Assembly (NCBI GenBank): GCA_003648765.1
Contig: QMPV01000014.1
Location: forward strand, 1 to 33,450
From: Candidatus Aminicenantota bacterium
GTDB taxonomy: Bacteria > Acidobacteriota > Aminicenantia > Aminicenantales > Aminicenantaceae
DNA: 33,450 nucleotides
Reading direction: 5' to 3'
Shown: in pieces, positions 1-7,399 of the stretch
Position numbering within the stretch: the stretch's first letter is position 1
Layout of the letters: each line of letters opens with the position of its first letter
Made by a program: the position numbers and the translations under genes
Notes under the pieces: generated by a model
The model's database searches: none
What the model saw: the letters and a program-made list of their open reading frames with translations, nothing else
What the model was told of the DNA's origin: nothing

Positions 1-894
1 CGAGAGATGAGTAACTTGAATTTCCAGAGAGCCTCTCTGATTAATTGAACCAGCAAAAACTTTATCCCCTGGCTGCTTTAGCACAGGCATGGATTCCCCT
101 GTAATGGGCGCTTGATTGACTTCGGACCGGCCGTTGCGGACCACCCCGTCTAGCGGTATTTTTTCGCCGGGGCGGACAATCACCTGCTCGCCGAGTTGGA
201 TGGTGGCCACATCAACTTCGATTTCTTGGCCCTTCCGCCGCACCAGGGCTTTTTGGGTGGCTAGGTCCATCAAAGAGTGAATAGCCCGTCGGGCCCTGTC
301 CAGAGAATAATTTTCCAGCAGGTGAGCTAGAGAAAAAAGGAAGACAACCGCCGCAGCTTCTACCCATTCTCCAATGAAAGCAGCGCCAACGACGGCGATA
401 GTCATCAGGAAGTTCATATCCAGGCTGAGATGGCGAGCTGCGGCTAAACCCTTCCGGGCAATGTGGGTTCCTCCCATGAGGATAGCCAGGAGATAAATTG
501 CCAGGCTGATCTCTTCTTTCATCCCCAACCAGGCAAGAAATATTCCGAGAAGGGTCAGGGCCCCGGCGATGGCCGTCAACACCAGTAAGCGGCGGTTGCG
601 ATGACCGATATCTTCGGCTTTTTTCCGACCCACCTCTCCCCTCTCCTCGACCGGTTCGGCTTTGAGACCAAGTTTATTGATCCCGGAGATAATCTCCTTT
701 TCTTGAATTTTTTCCGGGTCAAAATAGACTTCAACTTCCCGCGTGACGAGAAAAAATTTAAGTTCTTTTATCCCCGGCTGGTGAGCCAAGGTTTTTTTGA
801 TTAAATTTATTTCTTCGGCACAATCCAGACCCTCAACATAAAGACGCAGGCTAGTGGCTGAAGCAGCCCGATTTTTTGCCAGAGAATAACCCAA
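1..894 (-). CDS. Heavy-metal P1B-type ATPase (Zn/Cd/Pb type), N-terminal part
   Basis: Partial: the 3' end lies beyond position 1. Translating the minus strand gives an HMA-type metal-binding domain with GLDCAEE, then transmembrane helices, then the actuator domain with the TGES motif (in ITGESMPV) near positions 75-100. This is the N-terminal half of a zinc/cadmium/lead exporter; the DKTGT phosphorylation site would lie outside the window. The frame is open from 942 but has no ATG before the membrane region. I chose a TTG at 894, seven bases below the first base of the upstream small ORF's stop (899-901), which would allow re-initiation. The residues upstream of it (about 942-895) look like the tail of another HMA domain, so 5' truncation is a real alternative. 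The ArsR repressor gene upstream fits efflux of the sensed metal. Confidence 0.8.
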   Translation of the reverse strand, partial: MGYSLAKNRAASATSLRLYVEGLDCAEEINLIKKTLAHQPGIKELKFFLVTREVEVYFDPEKIQEKEIISGINKLGLKAEPVEERGEVGRKKAEDIGHRNRRLLVLTAIAGALTLLGIFLAWLGMKEEISLAIYLLAILMGGTHIARKGLAAARHLSLDMNFLMTIAVVGAAFIGEWVEAAAVVFLFSLAHLLENYSLDRARRAIHSLMDLATQKALVRRKGQEIEVDVATIQLGEQVIVRPGEKIPLDGVVRNGRSEVNQAPITGESMPVLKQPGDKVFAGSINQRGSLEIQVTHLS

Positions 895-898
895 TTTT

Positions 899-1081
899 TT
901 AATTGTTTTTTCCAGAGCAAGCTGACAAATTATGAACTTCTTCTATAGCTAAAAAGCCATCTAAGCCCCAACATATAGCTAACCGAGAAAAATCTTCAAG
1001 AGGCATGGTTAAAAAGATATTTATAGAAATAAGGCCAATTAGGATACTTCTCTTCCAGAAAAGATAATTACTCGGCCACAT
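899..1081 (-). CDS. Small putative membrane protein between arsR and the metal ATPase
   Basis: A 60-residue ORF whose ATG lies inside the last codons of the ArsR gene, overlapping it by 14 bases; it stops just before the ATPase frame. One hydrophobic stretch (about residues 7-26) could span the membrane. A Cys-containing tail ends in SACSGKNN. I do not recognise a family. Arguments for it being real are the overlap with arsR and the placement between a repressor and its presumed target. Arguments against are the lack of any recognised motif and the possibility that this stretch is the relic of a lost first HMA domain of the ATPase. A run of six A at the end of the ORF (906-911) sits where a one-base slip would fuse it to the ATPase frame. 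Confidence 0.35.
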   Translation of the reverse strand: MWPSNYLFWKRSILIGLISINIFLTMPLEDFSRLAICWGLDGFLAIEEVHNLSACSGKNN

Positions 1082-1433
1082 GCTCCAATCCCTGCTGAAG
1101 TAGAGTTTCAATATGTCCGTCAGCTAGGGAATAAAAAACCATTCTACCTTCTTTTCTGAATTTCACCAAGCGAAGGTGGCGGAGAAGTCGCAATTGATGA
1201 GAAATTACCGAAATAGATAGGCCAATAAGATAAGCCAAATCGCAGACACGTAATTCTTTTAGAGATAAAGCTTGAATTATTTTCAAACGGGTCGGGTCAG
1301 CCAAAGCAGTAAATATTTCAACTAAAGAAAGGAGTATTTTGTCCGAAGACATGGCTTGCTGGATCAACTTTAAGGTTTTTTGCTGCAGCTGAAGGCCCCC
1401 AACAAAAGGCCCTTTTTCTTTTTTTCTAGTCAT
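1068..1433 (-). CDS. ArsR/SmtB-family zinc-responsive repressor
   Basis: Cytoplasmic winged-helix metal sensor of 121 residues, the normal length for ArsR/SmtB proteins. The ADPTRLKII segment (about residues 45-53) is the family entry motif. The alpha-3 region reads ELRVCDL, with Cys64 where SmtB has its alpha-3 Cys. The recognition helix follows (SISVISHQLRLL). The C-terminal helix carries D105-x-H107-x10-H118-x2-E121, the full zinc-binding alpha-5 site of SmtB/CzrA-type sensors. From this I infer Zn(II) sensing, possibly also Co or Cd, with derepression of the downstream ATPase. A strong promoter lies 94 bases upstream, with tandem TTGAACAA repeats at its likely transcription start. The ribosome site before the ATG is weak. 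The gene is first in a minus-strand unit continuing into the ATPase. Confidence 0.88.
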   Translation of the reverse strand: MTRKKEKGPFVGGLQLQQKTLKLIQQAMSSDKILLSLVEIFTALADPTRLKIIQALSLKELRVCDLAYLIGLSISVISHQLRLLRHLRLVKFRKEGRMVFYSLADGHIETLLQQGLEHVAE

Positions 1434-1505
1434 CTTTCAGTTGCTCTTCTCAGATTTTCATATTCAAAAAGTTCTCCTGGCTTGACCTAGCCTTTAATTT
1501 TTAAT

Positions 1506-1521
1506 TTGAACAATTGAACAA
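1506..1521. promoter_or_regulatory. Tandem TTGAACAA repeat, candidate ArsR operator
   Basis: Two exact head-to-tail copies of TTGAACAA (1506-1513 and 1514-1521) sit at the predicted transcription start of arsR. The TGAACA core resembles half-sites of SmtB/CzrA operators. Those operators are normally inverted repeats (TGAACA facing TGTTCA), so the direct orientation is atypical. The role as autoregulatory operator is inferred from position. Confidence 0.4.
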
Positions 1522-1538
1522 TAATGATAATAATTAAT
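1520..1538. promoter_or_regulatory. Fur/Zur-box-like sequence over the arsR -10 element
   Basis: The plus strand matches the classic 19-base Fur consensus (GATAATGATAATCATTATC) at 15 of 19 positions and covers the arsR -10 box. The surroundings are very AT-rich, so a chance match is plausible. If real it would bring a second metal regulator to this promoter. Confidence 0.25.
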
Positions 1539-1555
1539 TTAATTTCTACTGTCAA
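1527..1555 (-). promoter_or_regulatory. Sigma-70-type promoter of the arsR-ATPase unit
   Basis: On the minus strand a perfect -35 TTGACA (1555-1550) is followed after 17 bases by TATTAT (1532-1527), one mismatch from the consensus -10. Transcription would start near 1520, about 87 bases before the arsR ATG. This is the best promoter match in the window. Confidence 0.7.
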
Positions 1556-1744
1556 GATAGTATCAATCGATATTGTATATTTTAATTTAATTGTCGATAA
1601 GCAGAGGGTGAGGATTAGCCTAGGCCGAAAAAAGTAATTTTTTAAAACACTCTTCCTGATTTTTCCTGAAAAAAGAAAAAATAGTCTGAGGCAACTAATT
1701 TTTAGGGTTGGCCTAAAGGAAAATAAAAATAAAGAGATAATGAA

Positions 1745-1945
1745 ATGGATACGACTTATTCAGGCAAAACTATAGAGCCAAAGCGTTTATTACTCAGGCA
1801 AAGAGACAACCCTTCCCTATTGGTTGAAAAACAAAATATTTCCTCGCCAAAATATATCTCTTTTTGCCCAGGGGAAGGCGAAGTTCTCTTGATTAATTGG
1901 TTGAATAAGTTTAAGGTTAGAAAATTGGTGGATCAACTTCTATGA
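1745..1945 (+). CDS. Doubtful 66-residue ORF upstream of the SGNH hydrolase
   Basis: An open frame of 66 codons ending 18 bases before the hydrolase gene. The translation is basic and polar, with no signal peptide, membrane segment or motif I recognise. The sequence before the ATG (AAAGAGATAATGAA) is at best a weak ribosome site. It could be a small leader gene co-transcribed with the hydrolase, or chance. It is listed because nothing else fills this stretch. Confidence 0.22.
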   Translation: MDTTYSGKTIEPKRLLLRQRDNPSLLVEKQNISSPKYISFCPGEGEVLLINWLNKFKVRKLVDQLL

Positions 1946-1963
1946 ATTAAAAGGGAGGTAGTT

Positions 1964-2665
1964 ATGACTGCCAAGAGAAGTTGGTTAAATAGAAGGATTA
2001 TCTTATTGATAATGATTCTATTAGTCTCTTTATGGACTTTTTCCAGTCCTCCCCAAACTCAAAAAAATAATTTTTCCCGATATTGGCATCAAAGGACCAG
2101 TCTTTTTCGCCTTTTACCTGATACTCCAGGTGAAATAATTTTTTTAGGTGATAGTATTACCGATGGAGGTAACTGGAGTGAGTTTTTTCAGGACTGGCGA
2201 GTCAAAAATAGAGGCATAAGTGGGGATACTACCGATGGGGTGTTGGCCAGGCTGGATGAAGTAGTGTCTTCTAAACCGGCTAAAATATTTATCTTGATTG
2301 GAGTCAATGATTTAGCCCGCGGAAGAACTCCAGAATATATAGTTAATAACATCAAATTGATAATCAAAAGGATAAGGCAAGCTTCTCCCACCACTCATAT
2401 TTATTTGCAAAGTCTTTTGCCGGTGAACCCCACTTTTAGAGTTTTCCCTAAACATGTTAATAAAACCAAAAAGATCAAAGTAATTAATCAACGTTTGCAA
2501 AAATATGCTCAAAGAGTTGGCCTGGAATTTATTGATTTATTTACCCCGATGGCCACTCCTGAAGGCTATCTTAAGCCGGATTATACCAATGATGGGCTTC
2601 ATCTTACGGGTCAAGGTTATTTGGTTTGGAAATCATTAATTGAAGCCAAACTCCGGGATAAATAA
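1964..2665 (+). CDS. Membrane-anchored SGNH/GDSL-family acylhydrolase
   Basis: A 233-residue esterase of the SGNH superfamily. Residues about 11-27 form an N-terminal hydrophobic anchor or signal, placing the domain outside the cytoplasmic membrane. Block I is FLGDSITDGG with nucleophile Ser64. Block II is around Gly84 in KNRGISGDTT. Block III is IGVND with Asn115. Block V is NDGLH with Asp210 and His213, completing the Ser-Asp-His triad. The family contains deacetylases of sugars and peptidoglycan, lysophospholipases and esterases; the substrate cannot be read from the sequence. A strong ribosome site (GGGAGG) precedes the ATG. The gene is monocistronic or follows the doubtful small ORF, and converges on the DUF5107 gene. 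Confidence 0.88.
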   Translation: MTAKRSWLNRRIILLIMILLVSLWTFSSPPQTQKNNFSRYWHQRTSLFRLLPDTPGEIIFLGDSITDGGNWSEFFQDWRVKNRGISGDTTDGVLARLDEVVSSKPAKIFILIGVNDLARGRTPEYIVNNIKLIIKRIRQASPTTHIYLQSLLPVNPTFRVFPKHVNKTKKIKVINQRLQKYAQRVGLEFIDLFTPMATPEGYLKPDYTNDGLHLTGQGYLVWKSLIEAKLRDK

Positions 2666-2889
2666 TTTTTGGAGAAAGAAATTAAATTAATGTTTTTAAT
2701 TTGAAGCTTTTCTTATTAATTTTGAGAGGACTTGGTTAATATTTTCTGAATTATCGGATTAAATTGCTCGAGAGCTTAAGTCCCGATTTTTACTGAAGGC
2801 CCGCGTCTGGGTGAGTTTGTTTTAAAACCGTTAAGGTGTCTTTTTTCTTTTCCTTCGTCTTCTTCCCTTCCCCTATTTTGTTTGATCTT

Positions 2890-5800
2890 TCATCTTAACT
2901 CTTTCAATAAAAATTGAGAGAAGGGCTTGTCTTGGGAAGTCAGGGGAAATTTCTTCAACAATTCACCAGCTTTAATCATTTTTTCCTTTCTAAGAAGATA
3001 AAGAGCGGCCAGAGCATGGAAAGGTCGTTTTTCTCTCCAGTGTTTTAAAGTGTAGTCTTTAACTTTCTGAAAATGACGTTGGGCCAATTCCTTTTCACCT
3101 AATTTTTGATAGGCGAGGCCCAGCAAGAGGTCTTGTAGGCGCCAATCTGGTTCGTAAGGTTGACCAGTACCCAGATGTTCGGGATAAGTTTTAGCCCGTT
3201 GGAAATGACGGATGGCTTGTCGGAAATAGCCTTTTTTCATTTTTTCTAAGCCAAGGAAAAGATGACATTTGACAAAAAGGCGATGGATTTTAGTGGCTCC
3301 TTCTGAGGGCAAAAAGGTGGTCTTATCTAAGATGTCTGCGGCGGGCTGAAAACGACCATTTTGAATCAAAGCCTCGACCCAATCAGCTTGAATTGATTTC
3401 TCTTCAGGGAAAAGAGGGCCGGCTTGGTCAGCTATTTTTAGAGCTTGGCTGAAACGGCCAGTGTCCAGATAGAACTGAATTAGGTGATGCCAGGGCCGCC
3501 ATGTTTTCTCCCCAATTTTCACTGCTAAACGAAAGTCCTGTTCAGCTTGAGATTTGTTTTTATTCTTCAAAAAAGTGCCTCGGACAATATAAAAGGGCGG
3601 GAAATCTGGGGCATTCCCACAGGCTATCAAGAGTTTTTCCGCTTCTTCCCCCCGTCCTTTACTCCAGAAAAGCAAGGCTAAGTAGTATTTAGCTTTCCAG
3701 TCAAGCGGAGCTTGACCGATAGCCCATTGGAGAACGGGGATGCTTTCTTCTCGGAAAGGAAAAATTAAATAAGGCGAGGATGATTGGGCGGTTTCCAGAT
3801 AAAAGCGGCTTTCTGCTCGATTTTTTTCTTTCAAGAGAAAGGCTAACCAATAAGCAGCCAAGGGATAATGTTCAATTTTCCGCAATAAATGGAGACATTC
3901 TTCTTCTTGGTGCAGACGGTGGTAATAAAGAGCCATCTCCAGAATTGTTTCCTCGGGGAATTCGTTTTTAATAAATTTTTTTATTTTGGACCATCGAGCC
4001 GGGCTCGGTTGGGGCCAATATCTTTCTAGCTGAATAAAAGGATTAAGAGGGTCGATATTTTCCAGTCTAGTTAAGTTGGCGGCTGCCTTGGCCCCCCAAC
4101 CTTTTTTCCTTTGAAGAAGAGCCAGTAATTGGAGCGAGGGGATATTTTTCGGGTCCTTTTCCACAGCCCGCTGGATAAATTCCAAAGCTTCGTCCAGTTG
4201 TCCCTCAGTCAAGAAAATTTCGGCTAATTGGGAATAAGCTGCTCCACAAAAAGCTCCGTCTCTGGCAGCCCAAGTCAGGGCTTCTTTGGCGTCAGTTAGA
4301 TAGTCCATTCCTCTAGCGACTAAAGCATAGATATAATTGGCGGCCGGATCATACATGTTAATTTTGACCGCTGCCTGAGCCAATGGCCAAGCTTTAGCCT
4401 TTTCTCCCCGGCGGAGATAAAGTTCAGCTGCTCGGGTTAAAGCCGGCAGATAGTCTGGTGCTTTTTTCAAGATATTTTCATACTCCTGCAGGGCTTCATT
4501 CAAATTCCGGCCTTTTTCTAGCCGAAGAGCTTTCAGAAAATGGCGTTGGAGAGTGCGGCGATCATAATTTTGGAAATTCAGGGGTTTTTTAAATTGGTAA
4601 GCTCCTGGAGAGGCAATATAGTGAAGTTTATTTCCTAAATCTATCTGGTATTCATCGGTCTTTTCTTGGAAAGTTATTTGTTTCCGCCAGGGTTGAGCTG
4701 TTTTCAGAGAAATATTTTCCTGATAAAGAACCTTTTTTTTGTTTTTGATAATTAATGGCGCCGCAAAATCTTGGAGAGGGAAAATTTCCACTAAGAGTTG
4801 ATGCTCGCCTTGGCGGGTAGTGCTCAACACGGCGTAAGGAGAAGCAGCTTTCATGGGGCCAATTTGGTGATAAGGAAACCAAAATTGGCTCCACCTTTCT
4901 GTGGCTAAGGGAAAAAAATGTTCGTGGTCACTTTGATTAAGGAGTCGGCCAGCTTGGGGTTCACAATATTGACCGTCACTATCGGTTAAAAGATTTTCCC
5001 ATATTCCTCCATCTCTAGCTAGACTCCAAATCCAGGTTTTGTGGCCAGGAACATCTGTATAACGAGCCCAGTGACCGAAGCCTTGTTTACTCTGATGCCA
5101 ATAGCCTCCAAAAAAATGCCGGTATTCTCCCACAGTAAAATAACTTTTTGAAGAGCCAAAATTGTTATTTTTATACCAAGATAAGTCACGGCCTTGTTCA
5201 TCAATGGGCCAGGGCCGGAGAGGAACAGCATAATTATGTCCCAGGTGATATTGGCCGGGCATAATAAATTGGAGGTCATCACCAGCCCGGACAGCAGCGT
5301 TCAACCAAACATAGTATGATTGGAAATAGGGGGTGTAATTTATCCAAAGACATCTAGTTTCAAAGTAACTTTTATCCGGAGGAAGAACCACCGCCACACT
5401 CCACCGGGTTCGAGAAGGCCAATCCCAAGTGCCAACATAACAAGCAAGACTGCCGTCGGTCTCTCGACGAACCAAGTAGTCTACTGGGGAAGCAGTCGAG
5501 GGAGAATGGCCTACTATGCCAAAGTTGAATTCAATTCCGCCTGAAGTCCAAGGCCCTCTGAGGGCCACCTCCCTGAATTTGAGGACATGATTTTTATAAA
5601 TAAAATAGCGGCCGGTACCTTTATCTAAAGCACCCCAGACTTTCCCGCCTACTTCGGGCAAGACTTCTACCGTGAGGAAAGGATTTTCCAGACGAACTAC
5701 CGTCCATTCCCGCTCTTCAGGCTTCAGACTCATTTTCTCTATAAAGAAATAGGGATAAAGTCTAGCTCCGCGACCCCACAGTCCAGAGCGAACCATTATG

Positions 5801-5988
5801 GGTACTGGATCTGGGTCAGAAAAGGGATAAGTGCGGATGACTTGTCGGCTGAGAGAGACCTCCACTTGGGAAGATGATTGACAACCCGGAAAAAAGAAGG
5901 AAGAAATTAAAAGAAGACCAAGACCACTGATGAAGAATGAAAAGAGAGAGATGAAATGAGGGTAATATCTGGCGCCTTGCCTGCCCAT
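2890..5988 (-). CDS. DUF5107 (aldose-epimerase-like) plus TPR-repeat lipoprotein
   Basis: A 1032-residue protein. The N-terminus has a hydrophobic signal ending in FFPGC, a plausible though weak lipobox with Cys36. Residues about 95-420 match DUF5107 in style, rich in aromatic residues (HLGHNY, GYWHQ, WSQFWFPYHQIGP). This domain is related to aldose-1-epimerase folds and is often fused to TPRs. Residues about 470-1010 are helical TPR-like repeats. The overall length is typical of DUF5107-TPR proteins. It is inferred to be envelope-attached and to bind or process carbohydrate; no reaction is established. A strong AAGGAG site precedes the ATG. It is 59 bases downstream of tldE on the same strand and is probably the last gene of that operon. 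Confidence 0.82.
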   Translation of the reverse strand: MGRQGARYYPHFISLFSFFISGLGLLLISSFFFPGCQSSSQVEVSLSRQVIRTYPFSDPDPVPIMVRSGLWGRGARLYPYFFIEKMSLKPEEREWTVVRLENPFLTVEVLPEVGGKVWGALDKGTGRYFIYKNHVLKFREVALRGPWTSGGIEFNFGIVGHSPSTASPVDYLVRRETDGSLACYVGTWDWPSRTRWSVAVVLPPDKSYFETRCLWINYTPYFQSYYVWLNAAVRAGDDLQFIMPGQYHLGHNYAVPLRPWPIDEQGRDLSWYKNNNFGSSKSYFTVGEYRHFFGGYWHQSKQGFGHWARYTDVPGHKTWIWSLARDGGIWENLLTDSDGQYCEPQAGRLLNQSDHEHFFPLATERWSQFWFPYHQIGPMKAASPYAVLSTTRQGEHQLLVEIFPLQDFAAPLIIKNKKKVLYQENISLKTAQPWRKQITFQEKTDEYQIDLGNKLHYIASPGAYQFKKPLNFQNYDRRTLQRHFLKALRLEKGRNLNEALQEYENILKKAPDYLPALTRAAELYLRRGEKAKAWPLAQAAVKINMYDPAANYIYALVARGMDYLTDAKEALTWAARDGAFCGAAYSQLAEIFLTEGQLDEALEFIQRAVEKDPKNIPSLQLLALLQRKKGWGAKAAANLTRLENIDPLNPFIQLERYWPQPSPARWSKIKKFIKNEFPEETILEMALYYHRLHQEEECLHLLRKIEHYPLAAYWLAFLLKEKNRAESRFYLETAQSSSPYLIFPFREESIPVLQWAIGQAPLDWKAKYYLALLFWSKGRGEEAEKLLIACGNAPDFPPFYIVRGTFLKNKNKSQAEQDFRLAVKIGEKTWRPWHHLIQFYLDTGRFSQALKIADQAGPLFPEEKSIQADWVEALIQNGRFQPAADILDKTTFLPSEGATKIHRLFVKCHLFLGLEKMKKGYFRQAIRHFQRAKTYPEHLGTGQPYEPDWRLQDLLLGLAYQKLGEKELAQRHFQKVKDYTLKHWREKRPFHALAALYLLRKEKMIKAGELLKKFPLTSQDKPFSQFLLKELR

Positions 5989-6047
5989 AATAACTCCTTT
6001 TTATAGTTTAAAAATTCTGGTGTTTTAATTTTCAGAAATTAATATTT

Positions 6048-7382
6048 CTAGCGGCCACCGATTTGCATGACTGGAATACGAAAAGTCGGGCCAGTTAAAC
6101 TCCGATTAAGATCCAGGTCGTCGGCTACCATATCAATACTCATCAACATCTGAAAAGCCTGACCAGCAATGGTTAAGCCTTTAACCGGAAAAGCTATGCG
6201 GCCCTTTTCAATCCAAAAGCCAGAAGCGCCGCCGCTAAAGTGCCCGTTGACAGGGTTAATTCCGTATCCCGTAACCCCTTTAAGCAACAGTCCTTTTGAA
6301 GTAGCTTTGATGATTTCCTCCCGCTTATGAGGCCCAGCCGTGAGGTAAAAATTGTGGGGGCCGATGCCGGGAAGACTGGTGAAACTTCCTCGGGAGGCAT
6401 TACCTGTACTTTTAACCCCGGCCCGCCGAGCGACAATCGTATTGTACATAAAGCCTTTAAGAATTCCCTGGTCGACAATAGCTCTCTTTTGGGTCGGCAC
6501 ACCTTCACCGTCAAAGGGCCGACTGGCCAATCCTTTAGGCAACAGTCCGTCATCAATTATGGACACCAGCGGTGAAGCTATTTTTTGGTTGAGTTTATCT
6601 TTGAGAAAACTGGCCCCTTGAAGAACCCGTTCTCCATTGACGGCTCCCAGAATTCCACCCAAGATAGCTCGGGCTACATCAGGGTCGAAGATGACCGCGG
6701 CTTCCTGGGTTTTGACCAGTCGAGCTCCGAGCATCTCATAAGCATCCCGGGCTGCTTTGGAAGCTACTTCTTCTGGATTTTTCAGATCAGCGAAGAAACG
6801 CCGGGCACAATACTCACCGCCCGAAGATTTTTCCTCGCCTTTTTCAGCCACCACAGACACTCCAAAGGAACAAGCACTTTCTTGGTAACTTTTGGATAAG
6901 CCGTTGGAATTAGCCAGAAAGATCTCACTTTCCGACTCACCATAGCTGGCCCCAGCACTTTTGTTTATTTGGGGAAAAGACAGAGCTATTTTTTCAGCTT
7001 CCATAGCTAGAGCTATTTTTCGCTTTAAATCTATTTCTTTTAATGAGGGGTCATAGAGACCTTTAACCGGAGAGCTTTCTTTGTCCTCAGGTAACACATT
7101 GTTTTCATCCGAAGTAGTATGCTGGGAAAGATTAATGGCTCGAGTAATAGCTTCTTCCAAGGCTGGTTCGGAGAAATCATTGCAACTGGCAAAAGCCATC
7201 CTGCCTCGAGTAAAAACTCGAAAGCCTACCCCGTGGGAAGACGCTTCTTCCACTGTTTCTATTTCTTGGTTGCGGATTTCGATGGAGAGATGGCGATTAA
7301 TTTCGAGATAGACTTCAGCCGCGTCGGCTCCTTTTTTTAAACAAAGTTTTACCAGGTCTTCAGTTAATGTTTTGTAATCCAT
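6048..7382 (-). CDS. tldE: TldE/PmbA, non-catalytic partner of the TldD protease
   Basis: A 444-residue member of the TldD/PmbA family, close to the usual 450. It shows the family's N-terminal region (GADAAEVYLE, HGVGFRVF) and C-terminal region (SRGSFTSLPGIG, INPVNGHFSGGASG, GPTFRIPVMQIGG). The HExxxH zinc motif of TldD is absent, as expected for TldE. In E. coli TldD and TldE form a heterodimeric metalloprotease that degrades unfolded peptides and matures microcin B17. There is no signal peptide here: the protein starts MDYKTLTEDL and should stay in the cytoplasm, unlike the adjoining TldD. The start has an AAGGAG site, 17 bases after the tldD stop. Confidence 0.92.
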   Translation of the reverse strand: MDYKTLTEDLVKLCLKKGADAAEVYLEINRHLSIEIRNQEIETVEEASSHGVGFRVFTRGRMAFASCNDFSEPALEEAITRAINLSQHTTSDENNVLPEDKESSPVKGLYDPSLKEIDLKRKIALAMEAEKIALSFPQINKSAGASYGESESEIFLANSNGLSKSYQESACSFGVSVVAEKGEEKSSGGEYCARRFFADLKNPEEVASKAARDAYEMLGARLVKTQEAAVIFDPDVARAILGGILGAVNGERVLQGASFLKDKLNQKIASPLVSIIDDGLLPKGLASRPFDGEGVPTQKRAIVDQGILKGFMYNTIVARRAGVKSTGNASRGSFTSLPGIGPHNFYLTAGPHKREEIIKATSKGLLLKGVTGYGINPVNGHFSGGASGFWIEKGRIAFPVKGLTIAGQAFQMLMSIDMVADDLDLNRSLTGPTFRIPVMQIGGR

Positions 7383-7399
7383 GGCTTGCTCCTTTCTTT

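Larger units (their letters stand above)
1434..1744. other. Divergent intergenic region, arsR side to the small plus-strand ORF
   Basis: A 311-base AT-rich gap. It holds the arsR promoter and repeats listed separately, and a GCCTAGGC palindrome near 1619. I found no convincing plus-strand promoter, RNA gene or terminator. Confidence 0.6.

Noticed and set aside
6194-6556. 120-codon minus-strand frame within tldE
   Set aside because: Out-of-frame shadow of tldE with no motif or start signal.
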